Origin: Halapricum salinum
GTDB taxonomy: Archaea > Halobacteriota > Halobacteria > Halobacteriales > Haloarculaceae
Assembly (NCBI RefSeq): GCF_004799665.1
Contig: NZ_CP031310.1
Location: forward strand, 1,852,887 to 1,916,886
Length of the DNA: 64,000 nucleotides
Direction: 5' to 3'
Below the pieces are notes generated by a model. It was not told the origin of the DNA and did not search any database. It was given only the letters and a program-made list of their open reading frames with translations. How positions within the stretch are numbered: position 1 is the stretch's first letter; every line of letters begins with the position of its first letter. A program made the translations under genes and the position numbers. Shown one piece after another: positions 9,513 through 18,703 of the stretch.

Positions 9513-10154
9513 ATGACAGTAGCAGAAACGGACACCGATACAGCAGCACAGACCGCGTGCCACGTAGCCGTGGCCGTCGAGAAAGACGGATCGTACGAAC
9601 TGGAGACGACCGAAGCTGAACACCTCGGCGTAACCGGAGACCCAGTCATCCGCAGCGACGCAAAAGCCCGCCCCGTCAAATACGAACTCCATCGCCAACG
9701 AATCAACGGGGACACGATCTACATCCTAGTCAAAATCGCCCGATATCGAGAGGATGGACCAGTACGGATCATCATGGGCATCGGCGACCTCGAAATCACG
9801 GGGTGCGGAGTTCGCAAGCGCAAGCTCGAAGACCGCCCTGAGCTCACGGATGACGACATCGACCGAATCAACACCTGGGTGGCAGAATACGAAGAAGACT
9901 TAGCGGCCTCCCTTGACGAAGCACCGATCGCCGTCGAACCACGGCGCCTCACCATGTGGGAAGAGTACCCGCCCGCCAGCAAATGGCGCGAACTCCGAAG
10001 CGAAATCGAGGCCAACCTGACCGATGAGGACTGGGACTACCTCCGCTCCGAAATCAGATCCGCAATCACAGTCTACGACCCCAGCGTCCACATTCCGTAC
10101 CAGGAATACCAGGCCAAAATCGAGTTCAATCCTGACCTCTTGCTAACCGCCTGA
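9513..10154 (+). CDS. hypothetical protein, 213 aa
   Basis: An acidic soluble protein with no motif I recognise. The first half is predicted to be beta-rich (YELHRQRINGDTIYILVKIARY) and the second half helical with conserved-looking Trp residues (MWEEYPPASKW, DEDWDYLRSEI). Codon use and acidity match the neighbourhood, the ATG follows a TATA-like stretch at a plausible distance, and the frame is uninterrupted, so it is very likely expressed. Function unknown. Confidence 0.6.
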   Translation: MTVAETDTDTAAQTACHVAVAVEKDGSYELETTEAEHLGVTGDPVIRSDAKARPVKYELHRQRINGDTIYILVKIARYREDGPVRIIMGIGDLEITGCGVRKRKLEDRPELTDDDIDRINTWVAEYEEDLAASLDEAPIAVEPRRLTMWEEYPPASKWRELRSEIEANLTDEDWDYLRSEIRSAITVYDPSVHIPYQEYQAKIEFNPDLLLTA

Positions 10155-10301
10155 AGCGCCGTGAACGAACACTCCGTACCGAGGTCGCCACCTCTTACTG
10201 CACTTTCTCGTCGGAAATACGGCGGAGAGCCACAGCAAACGCCATCGTGTCACGGGTTGAAAAGTCGATACAGATTTGATATCACCGGATAGAATAGGGG
10301 T

Positions 10302-10679
10302 ATGTCACGTGTGAGAACCCCTGCGGAAATTCGACACGGACTTCCAGAAGTACCCGGCGAAGTGGCTGGTGTTCCTACAACATACAGAGATACATACAAG
10401 CAATTACGAGAGTTAGGAACCCGCGCCTACGATACTCGAGAGATCATCTATTACCGGAAGACCCTGACACAGGCAGAGCTGAAAAACGAACTTCGGAAGT
10501 ACGGATATCAAATACAGCAAGGCCAAACACACGGCCTCGGAGACATCCTAAAGGTACTTGAAGACATCACGAACGAAATCGAACGAACCGGAGCAAAAAA
10601 CCAGACGCAGATTACATGGATCGGCGATCGCACTTCGTCGAAATCACCTTCCATCCCCACACCGCCTGGGCACACATAG
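10302..10679 (+). CDS. hypothetical protein, 125 aa
   Basis: The product contains a basic helical segment (TLTQAELKNELRKYGYQIQQGQ) that could be a winged-helix-like DNA-binding element, then DILKVLEDITNEIER and a Thr/Pro-rich tail. An A/T-rich GATAGAATAGGGG lies just before the ATG. It is 147 bases after the preceding gene, so co-transcription is uncertain. I do not recognise the family. Confidence 0.5.
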   Translation: MSRVRTPAEIRHGLPEVPGEVAGVPTTYRDTYKQLRELGTRAYDTREIIYYRKTLTQAELKNELRKYGYQIQQGQTHGLGDILKVLEDITNEIERTGAKNQTQITWIGDRTSSKSPSIPTPPGHT

Positions 10680-10765
10680 CCACCCACGTTCAATATTCCG
10701 CGCACCCCAGAGTCATTACGACGTGTTCCCGACAAATCGGTCTACTACACTATTGAGCCGATTAC

Positions 10766-11563
10766 TTACTCAGTCGGTTCGACCTCGTGAATCCGGACCG
10801 AGTACTGCTCGGGCAACGCCTCGATAAGCACCCGGATCTTCAGCACCCGTTCGTCTGCTGCTAACGCTCGCATGCCGTCAGCCTGCGATCGCTGGAACGA
10901 CGCCTCCCCCGCCTTGATTTCACAGTAATACCGTTCAAGCACCTCACCGCCCCACCCATCCTTAGCTTCGACAACACAATCCGGAACCCATCCCCCAGTT
11001 TCTGGCGCCTCCGCAGCTGACCCCTTCCCGCCCCGATACACATCCACATTCAACCCCCAGTCCAGCTCAGCTTCGTCAATCTCCAAATCCTGCCGCACGA
11101 AATACGTAAGTGCAAACGGCTTCGGCCCGGCTAATAGGACAGCCTCTCCGAGCGCCCCGTACAGATTCGCGCCCACATCGAACGTCCACGTCTCCCCGTC
11201 CACCGCCGCCGGCTCCTGAACCGACGGATTATGATCCGCCAGCAAGTACGCATCGACATCTCTGGGCTCGTTCGCCGGCGCCGCCTGCACCCTGAGCGCC
11301 CCACCCGACGCCGACAGCTCCCGCGCATACGCCTCCGCTTCTTCCCGCGACCCGAACTCAAGCAGTCGCCCCCGCCTTTCGACGACATCACGCACCTCGC
11401 GATTCACCTCCAACGCCCCGTCTTTAACCTCAAGACCAAACCCCGTTCGCTCCCCTGGCTCGACTGGCACACGGTCTGACTCCTCATCCGCATTCTCCGA
11501 CGCAACGACATCGCCATCCACAAACCGCAACTGAAACGACTCCGCATTTCCATCACTCATCAC
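10766..11563 (-). CDS. orphan protein with PD-(D/E)XK nuclease-like motif
   Basis: This 265-aa acidic protein ends with a plausible nuclease core: GGWVPDCVVEAKD (Pro194-Asp195), then ERYYCEIKAGE (Glu215, Lys217) and SFQRSQADGM with Gln residues in the usual downstream helix. The N-terminal 110 residues contain a segment EEAEAYARELSASGG and look like a separate small domain. It is the fifth nuclease-like orphan of this block. The motif is directly visible; activity and partner are unknown. Confidence 0.6.
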   Translation of the reverse strand: MMSDGNAESFQLRFVDGDVVASENADEESDRVPVEPGERTGFGLEVKDGALEVNREVRDVVERRGRLLEFGSREEAEAYARELSASGGALRVQAAPANEPRDVDAYLLADHNPSVQEPAAVDGETWTFDVGANLYGALGEAVLLAGPKPFALTYFVRQDLEIDEAELDWGLNVDVYRGGKGSAAEAPETGGWVPDCVVEAKDGWGGEVLERYYCEIKAGEASFQRSQADGMRALAADERVLKIRVLIEALPEQYSVRIHEVEPTE

Positions 11564-12060
11564 TCAATCACTCACCTATCCTTCTTCACCTGCAATCTTC
11601 ATGACATTGTCCATCCTCATAGCCGATCACTTTGCTAGCCCCCCACTGGCTTCACCTCCCATTCACGGCACCGTGATTTCCGGGATCGAAGGCCACTCCT
11701 GAGCGGTTTAGCAGTTGGCGCCAGATACGGGTGGGCACCCACTCGAATGACCGACACAGCGTCGAGGGAGCTAGGAACGTACTTCAGGCAAACTGCAAAA
11801 CGGCACGAACCCGGTCCATCTCACTCGCCCAATAGACGATTTCGTGGCACGCGCGTCCATGTGAACACGGAGAAAATGTAGCATCAGGTTCTTTCAGCCG
11901 GGTCGCTCACCACCGTGGGGTGGCAGCACGGCGCTTTTGACCGAGCGATACCACTTGCTTAACGAAGCGGAAGAGTGGCATAAATACATACACTCTTCCG
12001 CTTCGTTACCACCTTCAGAGCGACGCTATCCTACCGAAGTCACCGGATTCAACAGAGCAG
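11564..12060. other. 500-base non-coding stretch ending in a long perfect hairpin
   Basis: No convincing gene is present. On the minus strand around 11,810-11,900 a short frame without a start, reading SHGRACHEIVYWASEMDRV, may be the tail of a decayed gene. The right end holds the 18-base inverted repeat annotated separately, which lies about 50 bases past the end of the phosphorothioation/restriction gene block. Confidence 0.45.
11960..12008. repeat. perfect 18-bp inverted repeat with 13-base AT-rich loop
   Basis: The arms are TAACGAAGCGGAAGAGTG at 11960-11977 and its exact complement at 11991-12008. The loop reads GCATAAATACATA. A perfect stem of this length is rare. It could fold as a terminator for the minus-strand operon that ends at 12061, be an operator around a TATA-like ATAAATA, or be the remains of a small mobile element. 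The sequence is certain; the role is open. Confidence 0.75.
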
Positions 12061-12828
12061 TCATATCTTATCCTCCTCGATAGCCTTCCGAAGCCGATAA
12101 GCCACGGAAGAGGAAACCTGACCCAACTCATCAGAGCTACCACTTTTCGCGTCGTTGTCCGATTCAGACGGAGTACCGCTACCGGAAGCAGTCGGATCAA
12201 TTGAACTTGTGTTGTTTGCTTTAGAGACCTCCTCCTTAGCCTCACTCCAACTACCGAAGAATTGAGCATACATCGTTGCACTGTATGCTCCCAAGTCGTT
12301 CATTTCCGACTGTGTTGGGAGTTCTCCGAGTTCGTCTTTGACTCGTTGAAGCTCAGTAAGTAGCTCTGTCCGCTTATTAATTCCAGCCGCAGCTAACGCC
12401 TCATTCCATGTTCCAAATTCGTCTTGATAATCAGCATGAGTGAATCGTGATCCGTGTCGCAGATCAGAGGGATACGGTAGTTTACCTTTGTCCGCGAAGA
12501 TCTGATTAAGTTCTGCAATCATCTCATCACGAGTCGTCTCTTCTTCATTACCATGTGCCGAACCTACGGTCGTATTCTCATCCCCCTTTGTTGGAGAACC
12601 AGTTTGAAGTAACTCTGGTAGGTCCCTCCTCGTCGCCTCCTCCGGAAGAATCCCCGCGCTCTGGTATGCTTGAAAAAGATCTCCAAAGGCATCTCGGTAG
12701 TCCTGATGAGAGTATTCAGCATGTTCATTGATTTCGGCGGCGGTCAAAAGCCGATCAAATTGTTGGACAAGAGCTACTAATTCGATAACGAGATCCCGCT
12801 TTTGTGCATCGAAATCTGGCGAAGTCAT
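12061..12828 (-). CDS. protein with three HNH/homing-endonuclease-associated repeats
   Basis: Three copies of a helical repeat are visible at about residues 13-60, 100-147 and 152-198. Each ends in a variant of Y(S/T)xxxYxxxFGxWxxAxxxAG, and the last two contain LPYPSDL or LPTQSEM. This is the HNH_repeat type found beside HNH domains in haloarchaea, but no HNH catalytic motif is present here. The C-terminus is Ser/Asp-rich with a final basic helix. It follows the preceding gene of the phosphorothioation block by 59 bases on the same strand, so it may be an accessory DNA-binding component. Confidence 0.7.
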   Translation of the reverse strand: MTSPDFDAQKRDLVIELVALVQQFDRLLTAAEINEHAEYSHQDYRDAFGDLFQAYQSAGILPEEATRRDLPELLQTGSPTKGDENTTVGSAHGNEEETTRDEMIAELNQIFADKGKLPYPSDLRHGSRFTHADYQDEFGTWNEALAAAGINKRTELLTELQRVKDELGELPTQSEMNDLGAYSATMYAQFFGSWSEAKEEVSKANNTSSIDPTASGSGTPSESDNDAKSGSSDELGQVSSSVAYRLRKAIEEDKI

Positions 12829-12887
12829 ATAATCAATCCAGATTGATGATTATCGTATCACTGTGCCTATCTGAGTACACTATTCGA

Positions 12888-13361
12888 TCAGTATCCTTGA
12901 TCAACTTCTAATAATAGATCATAGTACTGCTCGAGAAATTCACCGAGTTGTGGAGGAGCAGGAATCTCACTCCGGATGATTTTGAAACCACGCTCAGCAT
13001 AACAATTCAGCACTGTAGCGCCGCGGTCTGAAAGACGGGTAACTGAGGTAGAATCAAGCATCTCAAGCATAAGGCCTTGAACCTCCTGTTCGTTTTCCCA
13101 AGGGATCCCTTCTCGCTCAATTTCAGCTACAATTAGCGCCCCGTAGATCTCATATTTCTGGTTATCGTAGTCTTGGATCACCTCAGTCATGAAGGGGTCC
13201 TCATCAGGTTCCTCACTTTCAGGAACCCTGCTTCGAGCCTTAATACCTACAAGGGCAGATAGATAGTATTGGTCCCAGAGTGTGTCGAAGGTTCCGCGGG
13301 TGCTATTTTTTTGTATTTGTCCGAAATACCGTCGAGCATCGGAGCTAAGTTTGAAAGGCAT
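12888..13361 (-). CDS. fourth gene of Pbe-like restriction module (157 aa)
   Basis: A 157-aa helical, acidic protein with no motif I recognise. It starts 2 bases after the stop of the SMC-like ATPase gene, so the two are surely co-transcribed and translationally coupled. Its position as the last of four genes after dndA fits the PbeD slot in the archaeal DndCDEA-PbeABCD antiviral system. The assignment rests on gene order, not on sequence comparison. Confidence 0.6.
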   Translation of the reverse strand: MPFKLSSDARRYFGQIQKNSTRGTFDTLWDQYYLSALVGIKARSRVPESEEPDEDPFMTEVIQDYDNQKYEIYGALIVAEIEREGIPWENEQEVQGLMLEMLDSTSVTRLSDRGATVLNCYAERGFKIIRSEIPAPPQLGEFLEQYYDLLLEVDQGY

Positions 13362-13363
13362 TG

Positions 13364-15286
13364 TTAGGCTTCAATTTCCTCCTCTTCCTCGGATTGGAAT
13401 TCCATGAAAGTGTCTTCTGATGTGTGTTTTACAACTTCGCCGGGAGTATCGGTCTTGTGGACTGTCAGGTATTGGATATCATCTGAATCCAACTCGCTAA
13501 CAAACCGTTCTCGTTCGGGTGAGATTACGAAGATCACCAGTTGATCAAATAAGTTCGATATTATATGTGCCACCTCTTCCCGTTTATCGTAGTCGATGCT
13601 CACGGCGGGACTGTCAATCACAAACGGAACATCAAGCTTTGAGTCCTCGAACAACGTAGAGAGGTATGCGTATGCGATTGATAGGCTCTGGCCTTCGGAT
13701 GTTCCATCACGTCCTTCGACAATGATCGAATTGTCGATATCCTCCACTTGAACTCGTGAATATCCGAGAATTCGCTCAAGTTTGTGGTTGGTTTCCTCAA
13801 TCTGTTTATTCTTTAAGGATTCAAGACAACGATCAATAAATTCATCGAATATCTCTTCAAGCAAGTCAGCCTTTTTGCCGAAATGGACTGTTCCGCTGGC
13901 CTGGCGAATCTGCTTTTCGTACTTATTTCGTGTATGCTTGCATAGTGGGATATTATCTTTCCAATCAAGGCCTAATTGCTCTTGTAACGCCTTATCATTC
14001 GTAGTCAACGCTTCCAGAACCTCTTCTTTCTCCTCCATTTCCTTCTGTTGCTTTTGTATTTTATTAGACAAATCTTCCAATTTCTCGTTTAGATCTTTAT
14101 CATCAACATCTAGAGATCCACGTTCGTGCTGATAGCCAGCTAACTCAGAACGTTTTCCTTCTAATTTGTCAAATTCCTCCTCAAAATCTTTCGTATCGGG
14201 GATTGACCGGAGATGGTCTTTCAATGAATTTAGCACACCAATATCGTCTTCAGAGAGATATTGATCAGCATTCTCTCGGATTGCTTCACGCTCTTCCTCT
14301 CCAATCGGTCGGTTACAGATACATTGCGTACTTTCTGCTAGCTCAGTAAAAAATTCCTCAGATGTAGATTTGGGGAGTTGCATGATATTCATGTTCTCTA
14401 AAAGTTCCTCTAAATCATCGTTAATGTCTGGGTCCAACTGACTTGGATATCGCATCTCATCTAACAAGGTTTCAGTCCTCACCTCGAGTTCAGACTTGAG
14501 TTCGGTGATGTCTTCACCAAGCTCATTATATCGGTCAAGTTGCTCTTGATTCTCCGCTAAGATTTCTTTTCGTGTGGTTTCAAGTTCCTCTATATTTGAA
14601 CCGTGTTCCTCAATCTCACTCTCTAACTTACGCTTTTGTCTCAGTAGTGCTTCCAATCTCTTCTCAGCATTCTCTAACCGAGTCTTGATATTTTTGAATC
14701 CTTTCTCTGTAGTGACGTTCTCGTCATCTTGTTGCTCCTTGACGACCTCTCGAATCTGGTCGCGTTGATCTTCGAGTCGATTGAGAAAGTTCACTATCTT
14801 AAGAGCGTTTTCAGCTTCATCACTACCATGCTGAATAAATTCCTCGGTGAGTTCACCATTGAATACGAATAAATCGACAAATGACTCAGTTATAGTATTC
14901 TCAAGTCCCGTGGGGAGGTAATGACCGGGGGTGTCACCACCACCAACTTCTTCCGGTTTGATATGTCGATAATCGAACTCGCCCATTTCATAGTCGAGTT
15001 CCAACCGTAGCGTAAACAGCTCGTCCTCAAACTCCAGATCGATTTCAAATGCACCCTCAATCGCTTCAAATTCGGGGGGTCGATAAGACCGAACTTCATC
15101 TGAAGAGAGATCAGCACCCAACAAGGTGGTTCGGATAAGCTTCATCGTCGTCGTTTTTCCGGTCCCATTAGGCATCTGAACCAACGAAATATGATGTGGT
15201 TCATCCCCCTCTGGCGAAAAATCTAATTCCAAATTTTCGAATTCTCGAATATTCTCGTATCGAATCCCCCTGATTTTAAGATTCAT
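13364..15286 (-). CDS. SMC/Rad50-like AAA ATPase of Pbe-like restriction module
   Basis: This 640-aa protein has an N-terminal Walker A (MPNGTGKTT, residues 38-46), long coiled coils at about 175-290 and 370-460, a Cys pair (CICNRP) near 335 that may form a zinc-hook-like turn, an ABC signature EGQSLSIAYAYL near residue 545 and a Walker B VPFVIDSPAVS near 570. It resembles DndD in layout but is a distinct second ATPase in the cluster. It overlaps the preceding 62-aa gene by 11 bases. It probably belongs to the restriction half (Pbe-like) of the phosphorothioation system. Confidence 0.8.
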   Translation of the reverse strand: MNLKIRGIRYENIREFENLELDFSPEGDEPHHISLVQMPNGTGKTTTMKLIRTTLLGADLSSDEVRSYRPPEFEAIEGAFEIDLEFEDELFTLRLELDYEMGEFDYRHIKPEEVGGGDTPGHYLPTGLENTITESFVDLFVFNGELTEEFIQHGSDEAENALKIVNFLNRLEDQRDQIREVVKEQQDDENVTTEKGFKNIKTRLENAEKRLEALLRQKRKLESEIEEHGSNIEELETTRKEILAENQEQLDRYNELGEDITELKSELEVRTETLLDEMRYPSQLDPDINDDLEELLENMNIMQLPKSTSEEFFTELAESTQCICNRPIGEEEREAIRENADQYLSEDDIGVLNSLKDHLRSIPDTKDFEEEFDKLEGKRSELAGYQHERGSLDVDDKDLNEKLEDLSNKIQKQQKEMEEKEEVLEALTTNDKALQEQLGLDWKDNIPLCKHTRNKYEKQIRQASGTVHFGKKADLLEEIFDEFIDRCLESLKNKQIEETNHKLERILGYSRVQVEDIDNSIIVEGRDGTSEGQSLSIAYAYLSTLFEDSKLDVPFVIDSPAVSIDYDKREEVAHIISNLFDQLVIFVISPERERFVSELDSDDIQYLTVHKTDTPGEVVKHTSEDTFMEFQSEEEEEIEA

Positions 15287-15464
15287 CGATTTTGTCCTCC
15301 TCGGGTAGTTCTACGTTATTGATGAGCCGTTTCAGTGATGTCTCGCCAATGTTGTTCTCAACAGTGTTCATATAGAAAGTCATGAACCGGTCTTTGAATT
15401 GCGCAGGTTGGTCGTATTCATCCATTACCTCGCCGGCAATTTGTCGGAGTTCGGTTTCATCCAT
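15276..15464 (-). CDS. 62-aa protein of Pbe-like restriction module
   Basis: This small acidic helical protein (begins MDETELRQIAGEVMDEYDQ) lies between the helicase gene (stop 9 bases upstream) and the SMC-like gene (11-base overlap). Tight coupling on both sides supports translation. It has no recognisable domain and corresponds by order to the second of four genes following dndA. Its role may be structural or as an adaptor between helicase and ATPase; that is inference. Confidence 0.65.
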   Translation of the reverse strand: MDETELRQIAGEVMDEYDQPAQFKDRFMTFYMNTVENNIGETSLKRLINNVELPEEDKIDES

Positions 15465-15473
15465 GCTAGTATA

Positions 15474-17420
15474 CTACTCCCTTGTTTTCACCTCACTTAA
15501 ATCTGTCAGCCATTCGTATCGTCCTTTATCAGGTGGTTCGTGATCACTGTCGCTATCATCCTCGAGGTCACTCCCAACGACAAAATCAACAATTGTTGCC
15601 GTCTTGTTAGGGTTGTCAGGATCTGTCCTTAGAGCACGACCAATGCGCTGAATTGTTGTCCGTCGCGATCGGTCAGAGGTGAACAAGATTATGTTCTCGA
15701 CTGACTTTATATCGATCCCCTCCGATATAGCACGACTTGAGACAAGCGTGCTGATTCGGCCATTTGAGAAGTCCTCCAGATTTTGCTCGTCATCAACCCC
15801 GTAATAGGTTCGGTAATCCCGAGTGTAGTTGTGAATGATTTCTTGAACTTCTTTTCCATATTCCATAGTCTCTACAAAAATCAGACAGTTTTCGAGGACC
15901 TCAGAATTCTTTTGGAGATATTCTCGGAAAACTGGGAGTTTTTCTCGCGATTGCTTGCGAACTCTGGCAAGCATCATGTAGAGGCGAGATTTTGGCGTTG
16001 CCGGATTTTCTTCTTTCAACGCTTTATATCGACCGAATGCATCTTTCTGCTTTTGTTTGTCCTCTTCAGAAAGTTCATACAAAAGAGGGTCGTACTCTAG
16101 TTCACACAGGATGCCACGTTGAATAGCATCATCCAACCCGAATTCGTAAACGACTGGTCCTACTTCTTCAAGCAAGAATTCATTTCGGGCCTCATCGTAC
16201 GGATCTAGTGGTGTAGCACTGAGGCCGAGCCGATGGGGAAATACATCAAGCTCCCCCTCCAGAGCCTCCCGGCGAGTCTCTGATCCCATGTTATGGACTT
16301 CGTCGGCTATTAGAAGCGTGGAGCCAAGTTTCCCTTTTCGGTCACTTGCGATGCAATCACTGAGTTCGTCATATGAGATGATTAGCGCCTCTACTTTATT
16401 CTGATTAGGTGTTAGAAACGACCCCATCTGTTTTTCACCACCATACTGCTTGTAGATCCGCATTTCACTGGGCGAAAATCGGCTTAAGAGTGTTTCATAC
16501 CACTGGTCAAGCAGATCGTTTCCATAGGTCGCAATAACCACGTTAGAAACGTTATCCTCGCGGAGCAATCGGTCGAGGATTTTTAAAGATGTTCGCGTCT
16601 TCCCGGTCCCTGTTGCCATATCAAGAATGCCGCGTCCTTCTTCCATGAAGCGGTCTACAGCGACTTCTTGGTGTCGCCAGCGGTAGGCACTTTGAAGTTT
16701 TGTTGATTCAGAAGGTTCTTGATATGGGCGATTCCTATCCCGGAGATCTGCGATTTCCAATGCAATGCTGTCCGGGAGTGAAAGACTATATACACCGCTC
16801 TTTTTGTTTTCCCATATTTTGTCAAATCGGTTCTCATGGAGAGTTACCCGCTCATCATCAACTTCTGCTGTCCAATCTTTGAAAATAGTGTACGATTCAT
16901 AGTTTGCAAACGCCTGGCTGCTGTCATTCTGTGAGCCGTGGAATGCGATCCTATCACCGTGTTTGTCAACGATGATTCCCCACTTGTCATGAAAATCCCC
17001 CTGAGGATTCTCGCTTGGAAGAGCGATTCGTAATTCCAATAGCCCATCGGCGATCATCCATGCAATCGTGTTCTTTGTATCTTTCTCAAGCCCTTGTTCG
17101 ATATCAGTGACCAGATGTGCAAGGCGGTCATATAATTCTTGATCCCGTTTCGCTTTCTCCCCCTTGTTCAGTGCTTCCCAATCTTCCTCCTCCAGATGGG
17201 GGCTAATAAGCCACTTCGCAGAGCCGCCGTTCTCTGCCAATCCTCGGAGACCTTCAGCAGCATATTTGAACCAATTGCTGGTAAAATACCCAACTCCTCG
17301 TTTATATTCGGTTGCGACACTCAAAACCGGATTATAGAATTCGTTTGCGAAGTCCACTTCAGAGGTTTCAATTATGTGCGGTAGATCAATATTTTGTAAC
17401 CGCTGATATTCGTTTGACAT
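15474..17420 (-). CDS. PLD-domain superfamily II helicase of Pbe-like restriction module
   Basis: The 648-aa protein begins with a phospholipase-D-like nuclease module: FHDKWGIIVD (His144, Lys146, Asp152) and HGSQNDS (162-167). A superfamily II helicase follows: Walker A ATGTGKT (269-275), DEVH box (373-376), SATP (401-404) and motif VI QRIGRALR near residue 600. A nuclease-helicase fusion directly after dndA is the expected restriction effector that would act on DNA lacking phosphorothioate marks. It is 83 bases downstream of dndA. Domain calls are firm; the cleavage specificity is not known. Confidence 0.85.
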   Translation of the reverse strand: MSNEYQRLQNIDLPHIIETSEVDFANEFYNPVLSVATEYKRGVGYFTSNWFKYAAEGLRGLAENGGSAKWLISPHLEEEDWEALNKGEKAKRDQELYDRLAHLVTDIEQGLEKDTKNTIAWMIADGLLELRIALPSENPQGDFHDKWGIIVDKHGDRIAFHGSQNDSSQAFANYESYTIFKDWTAEVDDERVTLHENRFDKIWENKKSGVYSLSLPDSIALEIADLRDRNRPYQEPSESTKLQSAYRWRHQEVAVDRFMEEGRGILDMATGTGKTRTSLKILDRLLREDNVSNVVIATYGNDLLDQWYETLLSRFSPSEMRIYKQYGGEKQMGSFLTPNQNKVEALIISYDELSDCIASDRKGKLGSTLLIADEVHNMGSETRREALEGELDVFPHRLGLSATPLDPYDEARNEFLLEEVGPVVYEFGLDDAIQRGILCELEYDPLLYELSEEDKQKQKDAFGRYKALKEENPATPKSRLYMMLARVRKQSREKLPVFREYLQKNSEVLENCLIFVETMEYGKEVQEIIHNYTRDYRTYYGVDDEQNLEDFSNGRISTLVSSRAISEGIDIKSVENIILFTSDRSRRTTIQRIGRALRTDPDNPNKTATIVDFVVGSDLEDDSDSDHEPPDKGRYEWLTDLSEVKTRE

Positions 17421-17503
17421 TCACCAATAAGTCTCTGCCGTAGTTATTCAAGCTTTCCCACAAGAGTACTGGACAGCACTGGACGGGTCACTGGAGAAAC
17501 CGA

Positions 17504-18703
17504 TTAAAACAGAGATTCGGTTAAGTTCACTTCCTCTACAACAGTATCAGCCACATAATCAATGTCATCCGTTGTGAGATCCTTACCTAAGCCAAATCGT
17601 ACAGCTCCCTCAATCCGATCCTTGTCGTCGCTGATCGCCTCTAAAACATGTGAGGTATCTTCTCCACTGGAGCACGCAGATCCAAGTGCTGCCATTACTC
17701 CATGGTCAGTTAATGACATCCTCACTAGTTCTCTTACATTTACTGTGGGGAAACTTACGTTCAAATTGTTCGGAAGGCGTTCCTCTGGATGACCATTCAA
17801 TTCAATATTGTCTATTTCAGCTAACAGCTGCTCCCAAAGCCGATCACGAAGCATTTCAATGTGGGTAACACGTTCCTCACGATTCTCTACTGCGAGCTCA
17901 ATCGCTTTTCCAAGCCCGACAATTCCGGGTACATTGGGAGTGCCTGAACGCTTACCGCTTTCATGGCCACCTCCAACAAGAAGCGGCTCGAGTTTGCCCT
18001 TCGTCTTCAGGTTTACGTATAGAGCACCGATTCCCTTTGGTCCATAGATCTTATGGCCGGATATTGACATTAGATCGATCCCCATCCCCTGAACATCGAT
18101 ATTAACGGCGCCGATCGCCTGCACAGCATCTGTGTGAAACCACAGATCTTCGTAATCCGATGCAATCTTTCCAATCTCTTTGATTGGATTGATCGTTCCG
18201 ATCTCGTTGTTTGCAGCCATAATTGAGATCAAGAACGTCTCGTCACGAATGGCAGCCGCAACGTCTTCAGGATCCACCTGCCCATATTCATCGACAGGTA
18301 GGTATGTTACCTCAAATCCTTTATCTTCGAGAATTTTGCATGGTTCAAGGATAGCCTCGTGTTCGATCTCAGATGTAATGATATGTGTACCAATATCAGT
18401 CTTTTTTGCATGTTGAGCCAGTCCGCGTATCGCAAGGTTGTCGGATTCAGTGGCGCCACTCGTGAAGATGATCGACTTAGCTACAGGTTCTCCGCCGGCT
18501 CGTGCTCCAATCGCGTCTGCTACCGTCTCACGGGCCTGTTCCATCCGATTATTAGCTCTATGCCCGTAGGAGTGATTGGCCTTGCTCGCTGGATTGCCAT
18601 AGTGTTCAGTAAAGAATGGCTTCATCTCTTGAAGGACTCGATCATCGACCGGCGTAGTAGCATGATGATCGAGATATACTTCTCGAGGTGGGTCCGAACT
18701 CAT
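17504..18703 (-). CDS. dndA: cysteine desulfurase of the phosphorothioation system
   Basis: This 399-aa NifS/IscS-family aminotransferase-fold enzyme removes sulfur from L-cysteine. It shows the PLP-binding lysine in SISGHKIYGPKG (Lys218), HTDAVQ and SIIFTSGATESDN motifs, and the persulfide-carrying cysteine in LGSACSSGEDTSHV (Cys344). Its start overlaps the end of dndE by 4 bases (ATGA), tying it to the dnd operon. In this context it supplies sulfur to DndC for insertion into the DNA backbone. A general iron-sulfur role in addition is possible. Confidence 0.92.
   Translation of the reverse strand: MSSDPPREVYLDHHATTPVDDRVLQEMKPFFTEHYGNPASKANHSYGHRANNRMEQARETVADAIGARAGGEPVAKSIIFTSGATESDNLAIRGLAQHAKKTDIGTHIITSEIEHEAILEPCKILEDKGFEVTYLPVDEYGQVDPEDVAAAIRDETFLISIMAANNEIGTINPIKEIGKIASDYEDLWFHTDAVQAIGAVNIDVQGMGIDLMSISGHKIYGPKGIGALYVNLKTKGKLEPLLVGGGHESGKRSGTPNVPGIVGLGKAIELAVENREERVTHIEMLRDRLWEQLLAEIDNIELNGHPEERLPNNLNVSFPTVNVRELVRMSLTDHGVMAALGSACSSGEDTSHVLEAISDDKDRIEGAVRFGLGKDLTTDDIDYVADTVVEEVNLTESLF

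Noticed and set aside
12888-17420. DndFGH restriction genes
   Set aside because: The helicase carries a PLD module and the gene sizes and order fit Pbe rather than DndF-G-H.
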